The translations under genes were made by a program, and so were the position numbers. This document shows positions 22,664-31,240 of a DNA stretch of 35,630 bases, piece after piece; positions within the stretch are counted from its first letter, which is position 1, and the number at the start of each line of letters is the position of its first letter. Origin of the DNA: an uncultured bacterium (GTDB lineage: Bacteria > Vulcanimicrobiota > CADAWZ01); contig CADASF010000019.1 of the NCBI GenBank assembly GCA_902790465.1, positions 1 to 35,630 of the forward strand, written 5' to 3'. A model generated the notes under the pieces. It saw only the letters and a program-made list of their open reading frames with translations. It was not told the DNA's origin and searched no databases.

Positions 22664-24643
22664 ATGATTAGTGGTAACTATTTTAGTACAAACAATTTTA
22701 ACACTGGAAATTATGTAGGTGGTACAAAAACTAATGTTTTTGATGTCATCCAGAAACAGCAAGAAGAGCAGAAAGCACAACAAGCTGCACAACAGCAAGC
22801 TCAACAGGCTCAAACACCAAAGCAACCACAGCAAGCAGCTCCAGCTCAATCTTCAGCTCCAGTACAGACTACAGCTCCTGTACAGGAAGAAACTGTTTGT
22901 GAAAACACAAATACAACTGAGACAGTAGAAAATAACTACAGTGATATTCACCATCATCACCATCATCATCACAATCGTTTTCATCGTTGTTGCCATCATC
23001 ATCACAATATGTTCCACAATCCTGAATATCAGACAAGATATATCGGTGCATTTTCTTCATATATGGGACAAATTGGTGGTAATTTCTCATTCGGTATGAA
23101 TGGTTTTGCTTATGGCAATATGGGAATGATGGGAATGCAGCCAATGCAACCAATGCAACCAATGGGTGGCATGTATATGAACATGGGAATGAACATGAAC
23201 ATGACAGGTATGTACGGCATGGGAATGGCTCAACAGTTCAATGATATTCCAACCTTCTGCTGTGGAAGATATGAAGGTATTCAAAATGTTTCTCTTCTTG
23301 ACAACATCATGTCAAAATATCGTGGGCTTGCATATTCACCAGAACAAATGGGACTCAATATGTCATCACCATCTGCAATTTCTTCATTCCAATTTATGCC
23401 AATGAATTTCCCAAATGTTGGTTCTTCAGCATTTAACTTTGCAATGACAGGTCAAATGCCACAGTTCTCAGGTAATACTTCAGAGATGATAAGTCAAATG
23501 ACAAGTACTCTTGATGAATTGAAAAACATGAAGGGTGAGATGGGAATCAATTTAGGTCAACTTGAATCTCAGATTGCAACTCTTGAACAACAGCTTGAAG
23601 CATTAAAAGCAGAAGAACAACAGCTTCAGGGTGCAAAACAGCAAAAAGAACATGAGAAACAGCATATTACCTCTGAGCAGACAAAACAGAAAAATACTCA
23701 GACACAATTAAATAATGAATCCCAAAAATTGTCTCAGACAAATCAGCAACTTACCGAAAGTATTACATCTCTTACCGAAAGTATTACAGCAAATAAAACT
23801 GCTCTACAATCTCTTGAAGCATCTGCAACAGCAGCAACATTGAATCCTGCTGCAGAAGCTGCTCTTCAAGCACAGATTGCTTCTCTTAAAACTCAGATTG
23901 CAACAAGCCAAGTCATGCTCAATCAGCAAAAAGCTCAGTTAGAGCAAGTTAAAGCACAACAACAGGCAAATCAGCAACAGCTTCAGAATGTTGCTCAACT
24001 TCTTCAACAGCTCGACACAAAACTTCAGAATGTCAATAATGATATTACTAATATTGATAATAGATTGGGTACTGTTAAAGAAGAAATTTCAGCCCTTACT
24101 GAAAAAGTAAATGAAGGATTGAATTTTGTCGTTGAAAGAAGAAGTGAAAGTGGAATGATTGGTGCAAGAACAAATTTCTTGAACATGTTCAACAATTCAG
24201 CTAATTCAATGCTCAGCAATCTTGGCAATTTTGGAATGGGTGGTCAGATGGGCCAGGTAGGTCAGATGGGCCAGATGGGTCAGGTTTCATCACTTGCTGA
24301 TTTAAATTCCAATTTGTCAAATTTGATTTCACAGTTGACAAATAATGGTAATTCATTAAATATTGGAATGTCTCTCCTCGGTGGCAATCCAATAACAAGT
24401 TTGGGAGTAACAGGTGGACAATTTGGAGCTTTTGAACGCAATCTATTGAATTATGCAAATGGAACAACAGGACAATTTGGAGCAATTGGAAGCAATGCTT
24501 ATGCTTTTGGTGGAGCTCATGAAGCAGGTAAAATAGGTACAGATTTCTTCAAATTCGGTGGCGACTCAATATTTGGCTTCAAAGGTTTGAGTTCAGCATT
24601 CAATGGATTGATTGGTCTTCAATCTATAGCAAGTCTTTTCTAA
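22664..24643 (+). CDS. Gln/Met/His-rich coiled-coil protein, function unknown
   Basis: A 659-aa low-complexity protein that I cannot assign. Residues 27-70 are Gln/Ala/Pro-rich (QEEQKAQQAAQQQAQQAQTP). Residues about 95-122 hold eight consecutive His, then CCHHHHNMFH. Residues 140-190 are Met/Gly-rich (MGMMGMQPMQPMQPMGGMYM). Residues about 280-485 are a long Gln/Glu/Lys coiled coil (LESQIATLEQQLEALKAEEQ and onward). The C-terminal third is Gly/Asn/Met-rich with GGQMGQVGQMGQMGQ. There is no signal peptide and no transmembrane span. The His/Cys and Met clusters could bind Ni, Cu or Zn ions. It is monocistronic, with a strong promoter, AAGGAG ribosome-binding site and terminator, implying high expression. 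A filament-forming or scaffold role is possible but unproven. Confidence 0.88.
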   Translation: MISGNYFSTNNFNTGNYVGGTKTNVFDVIQKQQEEQKAQQAAQQQAQQAQTPKQPQQAAPAQSSAPVQTTAPVQEETVCENTNTTETVENNYSDIHHHHHHHHNRFHRCCHHHHNMFHNPEYQTRYIGAFSSYMGQIGGNFSFGMNGFAYGNMGMMGMQPMQPMQPMGGMYMNMGMNMNMTGMYGMGMAQQFNDIPTFCCGRYEGIQNVSLLDNIMSKYRGLAYSPEQMGLNMSSPSAISSFQFMPMNFPNVGSSAFNFAMTGQMPQFSGNTSEMISQMTSTLDELKNMKGEMGINLGQLESQIATLEQQLEALKAEEQQLQGAKQQKEHEKQHITSEQTKQKNTQTQLNNESQKLSQTNQQLTESITSLTESITANKTALQSLEASATAATLNPAAEAALQAQIASLKTQIATSQVMLNQQKAQLEQVKAQQQANQQQLQNVAQLLQQLDTKLQNVNNDITNIDNRLGTVKEEISALTEKVNEGLNFVVERRSESGMIGARTNFLNMFNNSANSMLSNLGNFGMGGQMGQVGQMGQMGQVSSLADLNSNLSNLISQLTNNGNSLNIGMSLLGGNPITSLGVTGGQFGAFERNLLNYANGTTGQFGAIGSNAYAFGGAHEAGKIGTDFFKFGGDSIFGFKGLSSAFNGLIGLQSIASLF

Positions 24644-24673
24644 GAAATTTGATAAAAAATTAAGTTAAATATT

Positions 24674-24704
24674 AAAGGAAGGTTTATACAACCTTCCTTT
24701 TTTT
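24674..24704 (+). terminator. Terminator of the Gln/Met/His-rich protein gene
   Basis: A perfect 11-bp stem AAAGGAAGGTT / AACCTTCCTTT with loop TATAC and a T-run. Confidence 0.9.
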
Positions 24705-24722
24705 CACGGTTGGAAAGAAATT

Positions 24723-25532
24723 ATGTATAAATTTGTTGAAAAAAATAATATAAAAATATTGAAATTTGATATTCTTGAATCTTTTGGAATTACAGAACAT
24801 TATTATTCATTGAGAAATGGTGGTGTTAGTTCCCCTCCTTTTAATTCTTTAAATTTGGGGCTTCATACAACTGATAAACCTGAAAATGTTATTGCCAATA
24901 GAAAACTTCTTGAAGAAAATTTTTCTATTCCTGTAAGAGATGTGATAAAACTCGAACATGGAGATAAAATATTGCCAATTTATGATGATAAAATTCCAAG
25001 TGAAATTCCGTTTGCAGATGGTATTATGACAAATGTGAAAAATGTTCCATTATCTATTTTTTATGCAGATTGTACAGGAATTTTTATTCTAGACCCTGTA
25101 AAAGAAGTTATTGCGTTAGTTCATGCAGGTTGGAGGGGGACATTAAAAGCTATTGCTTTAAAAACTGTAAAAGCAATGAATAGAGAATATGGAACAAATC
25201 CTAAAGATTGTGTTTCTGCTATTTGTCCTTCTATAGGTCCATGTTGTTTTGAAGTTACTGAAGATACTGCAGATCTATTTTTAAATAGTTTTAATTCTTA
25301 TTATCCTCAAAGTTTTTTGAAGGATTTATCTCTGTGTATCTCTAAAAATAATAAGGGGTATTTTGTCAATCTTTGGAATTTAAATAAAATACAGCTTTTA
25401 TGTGCAGGTTTGAAATCTGACAATATTGTTTCATCAAATATTTGTACTTCATGTCATAATGATTTATTTTTTTCATATCGCAAAGAAAATAGAGTTACTG
25501 GGCGTATGGGAGCTGTGTTTATGTTAATATAG
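24723..25532 (+). CDS. pgeF: Peptidoglycan editing factor PgeF (YfiH/laccase-domain family)
   Basis: A 269-aa multicopper-polyphenol-oxidase-type protein of the YfiH family. In E. coli PgeF removes wrongly incorporated L-Ser from the UDP-MurNAc peptide; other homologues act as purine nucleoside phosphorylases. Conserved zinc-site segments are YSLRNGGVSSPPFNSLNLGL near residue 27, KLEHGDK near 78 (His), SIFYADCTGIFI near 109 (Cys), ALVHAGWRGTLKAI near 132 (His), ICPSIGPCCFEV near 167 and the end motif FSYRKENRVTGRMGA. The length is typical. The ribosome-binding site is weak (GGAAAG). The response-regulator gene begins 26 bases after the stop, so it may be co-transcribed with the regulatory genes. 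Confidence 0.9.
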   Translation: MYKFVEKNNIKILKFDILESFGITEHYYSLRNGGVSSPPFNSLNLGLHTTDKPENVIANRKLLEENFSIPVRDVIKLEHGDKILPIYDDKIPSEIPFADGIMTNVKNVPLSIFYADCTGIFILDPVKEVIALVHAGWRGTLKAIALKTVKAMNREYGTNPKDCVSAICPSIGPCCFEVTEDTADLFLNSFNSYYPQSFLKDLSLCISKNNKGYFVNLWNLNKIQLLCAGLKSDNIVSSNICTSCHNDLFFSYRKENRVTGRMGAVFMLI

Positions 25533-25558
25533 ATTTTTGTTAAAAGGAAGAAAAGTAA

Positions 25559-26254
25559 ATGGCAAAAGAAAAAATTCTTGTAGTTGATGACGAGAAGAAT
25601 ATTGTTGAATTACTAAAATATAACCTTGAAAAAGAAGGTTATGAAGTGATGTGTGCTTATGATGGATTTGAGGCTGTAAATGTAACTCGTCAAGAGCATC
25701 CAGACCTCATAATTCTTGATATAATGTTGCCAGGTCAAGGTGGTCTTGAAGTATGTAGAATAATACGTAAAGAAACAAAAACACCTATTATAATGGCTAC
25801 TGCAAAAGGTGAAGAAATTGATAAGATATTGGGATTAGAACTTGGTGCAGATGATTATGTTACAAAACCTTTTTCACCAAGAGAACTTGTTGCAAGAGTT
25901 AAGGCTGTTTTGAGAAGAACAAGCTCTAAAGTTGATGAAAAAGATGAGTTAGTTTTTGAGGACTTGACTATAAATTTGATGAAGCATGAAGTCAGACTCA
26001 AAGGCAAAGAAGTTGATTTAAAGCCAAAAGAGTTTGATTTATTAAAACTTTTGACTACAAACCCTGGAAAAGTTTTTACAAGAGATTTTCTTTTGGAACA
26101 ACTTTGGGGATATGATTATTTGGGAGATACAAGAACAGTTGATGTCCATATGAGAAGATTGAGACAGAAAATAGAGGAAGACCCAGCAAATCCAAGATAT
26201 TTAAGAACTGTTCATGGAATAGGATATAAATTTCAATTTGAGGCAAGAGACTAA
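25559..26254 (+). CDS. OmpR/PhoB-family response regulator
   Basis: A 231-aa transcription regulator. The receiver domain spans residues 1-118 with acidic pocket VDDEKN, phospho-acceptor Asp in LIILDIMLPG near 53, the Thr in IIMATAKGEE and conserved Lys in DDYVTKPFSPREL. The winged-helix DNA-binding domain spans about 135-230 (LKPKEFDLLKLLTTNPGKVF, TVDVHMRRLRQKIEEDP, YLRTVHGIGYKF). This is the PhoB/PhoP/WalR subgroup. ATG 25559 follows AAAGGAAG. The stop overlaps the start of the first kinase (TAATG), so that kinase is its probable partner, and a second kinase follows. The ATA rather than LTA around the conserved Thr is mildly unusual. Confidence 0.93.
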   Translation: MAKEKILVVDDEKNIVELLKYNLEKEGYEVMCAYDGFEAVNVTRQEHPDLIILDIMLPGQGGLEVCRIIRKETKTPIIMATAKGEEIDKILGLELGADDYVTKPFSPRELVARVKAVLRRTSSKVDEKDELVFEDLTINLMKHEVRLKGKEVDLKPKEFDLLKLLTTNPGKVFTRDFLLEQLWGYDYLGDTRTVDVHMRRLRQKIEEDPANPRYLRTVHGIGYKFQFEARD

Positions 26255-27309
26255 TGGCACGCAGAACTGAAACTTGTTTTCAGGAAGTTATAATTGACAA
26301 TTTAGATGATGCTTCTATTGCTGTTGATAAGAATGGAAATATTAAGATTTTTAATTCAAGTGCGGTAGCATTATTTGGAGTTTCCCAAGAAGAGGCTTTA
26401 AACAAAAAGATTTGGGATATTGTTAAATTTAAAGAATTAAACAATCTTATAATGGACTCAGCAAGGAATATTTCTAAAAATAAGATTGAAAAAATTGTCA
26501 TAATAGGTCAAACAACTCCGTATTTGATAAGGATTTTTCAGGCAGTGAAAGATAGTAAAATTTACGGAGCTATTGCTGTGCTTAGAAATCTAAGCGAATA
26601 TGCAAAAATAGAAAAGGCTTTGAATAATTATGTTGGCAATTTATCTCATGAATTAAAAGCACCTTTGACAGCAATAAAAGGCTATGTGGAAACATTACTT
26701 GAAGAATCATATTTTTCTAATCCTGAGATAAGTAGGAAATTTTTGCAAATAATAAATGATGAGACAAACAGAATGACAAGAATGATTGTTTCATTACTTG
26801 ATTCAAATAGAAGTGATGGAACATCACAAGAACAGGATTTATCTTTGATTAGTCCTTATAATGCTATTGTTCAATCTGTCAAACTTTTTGAAGGTCTTGC
26901 TAAACAAAAAAATATAGATATAGAAATAGATGTTCCTGAAGATATTTCATTTATAATGGCGAAAGAGGATTCTCTTCGTCAGATTTTTGTAAATATTCTC
27001 GACAATGCACTAAAATTTACAGGAATAAAGAAATCAGGAAAAATAAAAATATTGGGAATACCTGATGGCAAAAAAGTTAAGTTTGTTATAACAGATACAG
27101 GAATAGGAATTCCTGAAAATTCTATTCCATTTGTTTTTGATAGATTTTATAGGGTTACAGATGGTATTGCTTCTACATTAGGAGGCACTGGATTAGGTCT
27201 TTCCATAACGAAAAAACTTGTTGAAGATATATCTGGAACAATAGATATTTCAAGTAAATTTGGTGAATGGACTAAAGTTTCTGTTTCTTTCCCTGCTGGT
27301 CCACATTAA
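26254..27309 (+). CDS. Soluble PAS-containing histidine kinase
   Basis: A 351-aa histidine kinase resembling the cytoplasmic part of PhoR/WalK. The PAS domain (about 12-115) includes DASIAVDKNGNIKIFNSSAV and later AIAVLRNLSEY. HisKA carries the phospho-His in NLSHELKAPLTAIKGYVETL near residue 131. The HATPase domain has the N box (FVNILDNALKFTG), G1 (VITDTGIGIPENSI) and G2 (GGTGLGLSITKKLVEDI). There are no transmembrane segments, unlike most PhoR relatives, so the signal must be cytoplasmic or delivered by a partner protein. It overlaps the response-regulator stop by one base. Confidence 0.92.
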   Translation: MARRTETCFQEVIIDNLDDASIAVDKNGNIKIFNSSAVALFGVSQEEALNKKIWDIVKFKELNNLIMDSARNISKNKIEKIVIIGQTTPYLIRIFQAVKDSKIYGAIAVLRNLSEYAKIEKALNNYVGNLSHELKAPLTAIKGYVETLLEESYFSNPEISRKFLQIINDETNRMTRMIVSLLDSNRSDGTSQEQDLSLISPYNAIVQSVKLFEGLAKQKNIDIEIDVPEDISFIMAKEDSLRQIFVNILDNALKFTGIKKSGKIKILGIPDGKKVKFVITDTGIGIPENSIPFVFDRFYRVTDGIASTLGGTGLGLSITKKLVEDISGTIDISSKFGEWTKVSVSFPAGPH

Positions 27310-27330
27310 TCATCAATATTTGGGAGGTTT

Positions 27331-28512
27331 ATTATAGACAGTTTTTTTAATTCAGATGTGCTTTCTGCTGTTAAAAATAAAATGAAAGTTGCTTTTGATA
27401 GTGGAAAAGATGTAGGATATTTGTATTTTGAAGTAATTGATGGTGATGAAATAGCAGAAGATTTTAGTAAAAAAGAATTAAATATATTGATGAATAATCT
27501 TCTGATTGGAATGAGAGATAGAGCAGGAAGGCTTTTCAGAGAAGAGGATTCTTTTATAATAGACCCTGAAAATAGTTATAGATTTATTCTTTTTTTATTT
27601 TGTCCTCCTCGTAATAATAGCACTTTTTCTGAAACAGATTTAAAACTTGTTTCAACAAGAATAATGAGGTATTTAGAGACATGTGTAAGAGAAGAGTGCG
27701 GTTATAGAGAAATTGCCGAGCATGTCCAGTTTGAAAGTGGTTATGTAAATTTGGGAAGAGATACTGGACTTAGTTTGGATTTGCTTATTTATACTGCATA
27801 CAGACAGGCTGCTTTTTTAGCCCAAAGAGAAAAAATAACAGCAGAACTCCTTTCAAATATATCCCATGAGTTACGAACTCCTCTGACATGTATTAAGGGA
27901 TATGCTGAATCTCTTTTGGAAGGTGCTATTGACAATAGGGAATTATGCGAAAAGTTTATAAAAATTATAAATGAAGAGGCATGTCGTCTTGAAAGGCTTA
28001 TTAATGATCTTCTGGATATGTCCATGATGGAATCGAGACAGATTCAGATGAAGTGTAAGGATACGGACATTATAGAGTTGATCAATAAGGTCATTGATAT
28101 AATGACACCTTATGCAGATAAAAAAGATATTGTAATCAAAACCTTAAATTCAGGTGCGATTATAATAGATATAGATGAAGATAGAATAAAACAGCTGTTG
28201 ATAATATTGATAGATAATGCAATCAAATATTCAAGCCCTGGTACAACTGTTTTGATAAATTGCAATAACGAAAATAGCTCTTGCGTTTTGAGTGTGGAAG
28301 ATCAAGGAACTGGAATTCCTGACAGCGAAAAAGAAAGAGTTTTCGAGAGATTTTATAGATTTGAAAAGAATAATAGTAGAAATGACGGAAGAGGTTTAGG
28401 TCTTGCCATTGCGAGATTTATAACTGAATCACATGGTGGAGTTATATATGTTGATAAAGGATATAAAAAAGGTTGTAGATTTATTATAAAACTTCCACTT
28501 AGTGAGTTATAA
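27331..28512 (+). CDS. Second soluble histidine kinase with degenerate GGDEF-like N-terminus
   Basis: A histidine kinase of about 390 aa. The first ~165 residues (VGYLYFEVIDGDEIAEDFSK through SGYVNLGRDTGLSLDLLIYT) have the strand/helix order of a degenerate GGDEF domain, without the GGDEF motif; this reading is tentative. HisKA has its His in NISHELRTPLTCIKGYAESL near residue 179, and HATPase shows LIDNAIKYSS, VEDQGTGIPDSEK and GRGLGLAIARFI. No membrane span is present. The first standard start is GTG 27358, but the ribosome-binding site GGGAGG (27322-27327) is 30 bases before it. In frame, ATT 27331 or ATA 27334 lie 3 and 6 bases after it, so a non-standard start is likely. It is the third gene of the regulatory operon. 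Confidence 0.87.
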   Translation: MIDSFFNSDVLSAVKNKMKVAFDSGKDVGYLYFEVIDGDEIAEDFSKKELNILMNNLLIGMRDRAGRLFREEDSFIIDPENSYRFILFLFCPPRNNSTFSETDLKLVSTRIMRYLETCVREECGYREIAEHVQFESGYVNLGRDTGLSLDLLIYTAYRQAAFLAQREKITAELLSNISHELRTPLTCIKGYAESLLEGAIDNRELCEKFIKIINEEACRLERLINDLLDMSMMESRQIQMKCKDTDIIELINKVIDIMTPYADKKDIVIKTLNSGAIIIDIDEDRIKQLLIILIDNAIKYSSPGTTVLINCNNENSSCVLSVEDQGTGIPDSEKERVFERFYRFEKNNSRNDGRGLGLAIARFITESHGGVIYVDKGYKKGCRFIIKLPLSEL

Positions 28513-28513
28513 T

Positions 28514-28789
28514 TTATTCTTCAAAATATTTATCTTCTTTTAGAGGTGAAAATCTTCTAAGTCTATTTTCTTCTTTATTTGGTGGATCGACATATATAAT
28601 ATGGTGTTCATCATTTGTTTTGTCAGGTTCAGATATAAAATTTGACAGTGATGGATTTGACATTATATATGTAGCTACATCTTTCAAAGAATTTGTTGGA
28701 TCAAAATAGTAAGATGTACCTTCTGAATTTTTAATTATTAGAAGTCCTCTTTTTGTTATATGTATGTATTGTTCAGATTTGTTTTCCAT
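28514..28789 (-). CDS. Small hypothetical protein
   Basis: A 91-aa protein read from ATG 28789 (an in-frame TTG at 28807 would add six residues). It is convergent with the kinase gene, separated by one base. The sequence (QYIHITKRGLLIIKNSEGTS, YYFDPTNSLKDVATYIMSNP, RFSPLKEDKYFEE) looks like a genuine soluble protein with balanced composition, but I do not recognise it. There is no good ribosome-binding site upstream; TATAAT on the minus strand lies only three bases before the ATG, so the transcript would be nearly leaderless or start further away. It fills the otherwise empty gap 28513-28855. Confidence 0.6.
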   Translation of the reverse strand: MENKSEQYIHITKRGLLIIKNSEGTSYYFDPTNSLKDVATYIMSNPSLSNFISEPDKTNDEHHIIYVDPPNKEENRLRRFSPLKEDKYFEE

Positions 28790-28867
28790 AATATTATAAT
28801 AACACAAAAAAACATTTTTGTAAAATAATATTTTGATATTTTTAAGAATTTTAGATTGAGATTTAAA

Positions 28868-29602
28868 ATGGATTTACAGGAAATTGCAGTTTTAGGAGTA
28901 AAAGTTAAAGATATAACAGTATCTGAAACGGCAGAATTGATTGAAAAATTTGTTTTGGAAAGAGATAAGCCACACCTTATAGTTACATTGGGAACAGAAA
29001 TGGTAATGGCTTCTCAAAAAGATTCAGATATTAGAGATTTAATAAATGGGGCTTCTTTAGTATGTGCTGACGGAGCAGGTGTAGTTTGGGGAGCGAGAAA
29101 AGCTGGTTTAAAATTGCGAGAAAAGGCTGCAGGTGTAGAAATTCTTGAGGAAGTCGTAAAGAGATCTTCTGAATCTAAGTTGAGAATATTTTTGTTAGGT
29201 GCAAAACCTGGTACTGCAGAAAAAACAGCAGAAAATTTAAAAAAGAAATATCCAAATTGCAATATTGTTGGTACATATCATGGCTATTTTAAAGATGATT
29301 CTGAGCCTATAGATATTATAAAAGAAGCAAAACCAGATGTTATATTTACCGCACTTGGTTTTCCAAAACAGGAAAAATGGTATTTGAATCATGCCAAAGA
29401 ATTGGATATACCTGTTGGCATGGGCGTAGGCGGAAGTTTTGATGTTTTATCTGGCAAAATAGAGAGAGCTCCAATGTGGATGAGAAAATTGAGTCTTGAA
29501 TGGTTATATAGACTTATAAAAGAGCCTTCTCGATTTGGAAGAATGATGTCTATTCCAAAATTTATTTTTGCCGTTTTGTTTTCTAAAAATGACAAAAAAT
29601 AA
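28868..29602 (+). CDS. WecG/TagA/CpsF-family glycosyltransferase
   Basis: A 244-aa GT26-family glycosyltransferase. Members add ManNAc or related sugars to undecaprenyl-linked GlcNAc during teichoic acid, enterobacterial common antigen or exopolysaccharide synthesis at the membrane. Family landmarks are VTLGTEMVMASQKDSDIRDL, the catalytic-region SLVCADGAGVVWGARKAG near residue 60, IFLLGAKPGTAEKTAENL near 101, IVGTYHGYF near 130, ALGFPKQEKW near 162, GVGGSFDVLSGKIERAPMWM near 184 and the C-terminal LEWLYRLIKEPSRFGRM that binds the membrane. I take ATG 28868; TTG 28856 is possible, and both lack a strong ribosome-binding site. It overlaps comF by 14 bases. Confidence 0.9.
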   Translation: MDLQEIAVLGVKVKDITVSETAELIEKFVLERDKPHLIVTLGTEMVMASQKDSDIRDLINGASLVCADGAGVVWGARKAGLKLREKAAGVEILEEVVKRSSESKLRIFLLGAKPGTAEKTAENLKKKYPNCNIVGTYHGYFKDDSEPIDIIKEAKPDVIFTALGFPKQEKWYLNHAKELDIPVGMGVGGSFDVLSGKIERAPMWMRKLSLEWLYRLIKEPSRFGRMMSIPKFIFAVLFSKNDKK

Positions 29603-30245
29603 TTTTCTTGATTTTTTTGATGTTTTTCTCAATTTTCTTTTTCCTTCTAAATGTGTGATATGTGGTAAAATTGGAGATATTTTATGTAATGAATGTTTTT
29701 CCAAGATAAAACACTATCCACAGCAGAAAATAAATCCGCCCTTAAATGTAGATTTGATGATAGTTTGTGGATATTATGATGGAATTTTGAAGAAATTGAT
29801 AAGAAAGTTTAAATTTTCTAAAAAAAAATCTCTTTATCTGCCTTTGTCTCATTTTGTTGAAGATTGTTTGAAAGATACAAATTATTTTCATTCAGTTGAT
29901 TTAATTACTTCTGTTCCTCTTCATAAAAATAGATTGAAAGAGAGAGGATTTAATCAGTCTGAATTGATAGCAAAACATTTATCTAATTTTTTAAATTTGC
30001 CTTATGAGGAAAATATTTTAGAGAGAACTAAAGAAACTTCTTTTATGTATAATCTTTCTAAAAATGATAGAAAAAGGAATGTAAAGGGAGTTTTTTCTGT
30101 TAATAGAAATATTAAAGGATTGAAAATTTTAATTGTTGATGACATTTTGACAACAGGAGCTACTCTTTCAGAAGTTGCTTTAGAAATGAAAAGAAAAGGG
30201 GCAAATTCTGTTTATGCTTTGACTGTTGCAAGATCTGTTATTTAA
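29589..30245 (+). CDS. ComF-family phosphoribosyltransferase-like protein
   Basis: A 218-aa ComF/GntX-type protein, linked to DNA uptake in competent bacteria. It has an N-terminal zinc ribbon with two CxxC pairs (FPSKCVICGK, ILCNECF) and a C-terminal phosphoribosyltransferase domain (DLITSVPLHKNRLKERGFNQ, then the PRPP loop ILIVDDILTTGATLSEVALE). ATG 29589 is preferred over an in-frame TTG at 29568, because it starts just before the normal family N-terminus (FLDFFDVFLNFLFPSKC). It starts inside the glycosyltransferase end and is followed after 18 bases by the SPOR gene, so this is probably one operon. No other competence genes are in view. Confidence 0.9.
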   Translation: MTKNNFLDFFDVFLNFLFPSKCVICGKIGDILCNECFSKIKHYPQQKINPPLNVDLMIVCGYYDGILKKLIRKFKFSKKKSLYLPLSHFVEDCLKDTNYFHSVDLITSVPLHKNRLKERGFNQSELIAKHLSNFLNLPYEENILERTKETSFMYNLSKNDRKRNVKGVFSVNRNIKGLKILIVDDILTTGATLSEVALEMKRKGANSVYALTVARSVI

Positions 30246-30263
30246 TTTTGGAGAAAATTTTTT

Positions 30264-31235
30264 ATGAGTAAGAAAAAAAATCGTAAAAATGACAAAAAAA
30301 AATCTGAACAACTTGATAAGGATTTAGAGAAAGTAAAAGAAGAAATTTCTGAAGATTCAAATGACAAAGAAACTGAAGAAGTTGATGATATAGAAGATAA
30401 AAACGAAGAATCAAAAGAAGAATCAGAAGAAGAATCAGAAGAAGAATCAGAGGATGAGGATGATTCTGAAGAGGATGAGGAAGATAACTCAGATGAGGAT
30501 GATTCTGAAGAGGATGAGGAAGATAACTCAGATGAAGAAGATTCTGAAGATAAAGTAGAGAAAATAGAAGATTCTAAAAAGATTGAAGAAGTTTCTGAGA
30601 AAGAAAAAAATAAAAAACAAAAAAGTAAAGATAAGAACAAAGAAAATAAAGAAGAAGATTCAGAGGAAGAACCTGATTATTTCTGGGTTAAAGTTCTTAT
30701 AGTTACATTAATTATTATATGGGCAGCATTGATTGCAGGAAGTTGGGCAGGAAATTATTTTTTAAAGAGTGAGTTTTTCAAAAAATACAACAGTCAGGTT
30801 GTTGATGAAAACAAGCCAAAAGTTTGGAAGACTGTTGTAGAAGTTGATAAGAGTGGTGCTGTAAGTAAATCAGCTGTTTTGGCAGATAATACAGATGATT
30901 TACAAATTGATGATTTTAGAAATACAAATGAGCCAATTCCAGGGATTGATGATCAATCTTTAAAGAATTTAAAAGACATAGAACCATTGCAAGAACCTTC
31001 AGATGATTCTTCTGCTATTGAGATACAGATAGCTTCCGAAGAAACCATGGACAATGCAAATAAAATTGCTGAGGATTTAAAAGCAAAAGGATATAATCCT
31101 CTTGTTGAGCCATTTGTTGAAAATGGGGTAAATAGGTTTAGAGTTAAAATATCTGAATCTTCAGAAGAAAATGCAAATAAAAAATTAGAAGAGCTTAAAG
31201 CTCTTGAATATAAACCGTTTATTATTGGAAAATAA
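30264..31235 (+). CDS. SPOR-domain membrane protein with a long acidic N-terminus
   Basis: A 323-aa bitopic protein. A basic start (SKKKNRKNDKKK) is followed by a highly acidic cytoplasmic stretch to about residue 110, rich in Glu, Asp and Ser, then a Lys-rich part. One membrane span lies near 143-168 (VKVLIVTLIIIWAALIAGSW). A linker precedes a C-terminal SPOR domain from about 250 (AIEIQIASEETMDNANKIAE, GVNRFRVKI, LEYKPFIIGK). SPOR domains bind septal peptidoglycan stripped of stem peptides, so a cell-division or envelope role is likely. The cytoplasmic half includes two identical 13-residue acidic repeats. Six bases separate it from ribF. Confidence 0.87.
   Translation: MSKKKNRKNDKKKSEQLDKDLEKVKEEISEDSNDKETEEVDDIEDKNEESKEESEEESEEESEDEDDSEEDEEDNSDEDDSEEDEEDNSDEEDSEDKVEKIEDSKKIEEVSEKEKNKKQKSKDKNKENKEEDSEEEPDYFWVKVLIVTLIIIWAALIAGSWAGNYFLKSEFFKKYNSQVVDENKPKVWKTVVEVDKSGAVSKSAVLADNTDDLQIDDFRNTNEPIPGIDDQSLKNLKDIEPLQEPSDDSSAIEIQIASEETMDNANKIAEDLKAKGYNPLVEPFVENGVNRFRVKISESSEENANKKLEELKALEYKPFIIGK
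30453..30530 (+). repeat. Two 39-bp tandem repeats in the SPOR gene
   Basis: Two identical copies at 30453 and 30492 encode an acidic 13-aa unit (DEDDSEEDEEDNS). Confidence 0.9.
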
Positions 31236-31240
31236 TTTTC

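Noticed and set aside
22950-23010. Poly-His tract as a cloning tag or contamination
   Set aside because: It lies inside a long natural frame with varied CAT/CAC codons and mixed CCHHHH continuation, and codon use matches the rest of the window.
29568-29588. Upstream TTG start for ComF
   Set aside because: No ribosome-binding site, and the ATG at 29589 is directly before the conserved family N-terminus.
30242-30640. Ser-rich minus-strand reading frame opposite the SPOR gene
   Set aside because: It is the mirror of the acidic Glu/Asp/Ser repeat on the coding strand; it has no ribosome-binding site.
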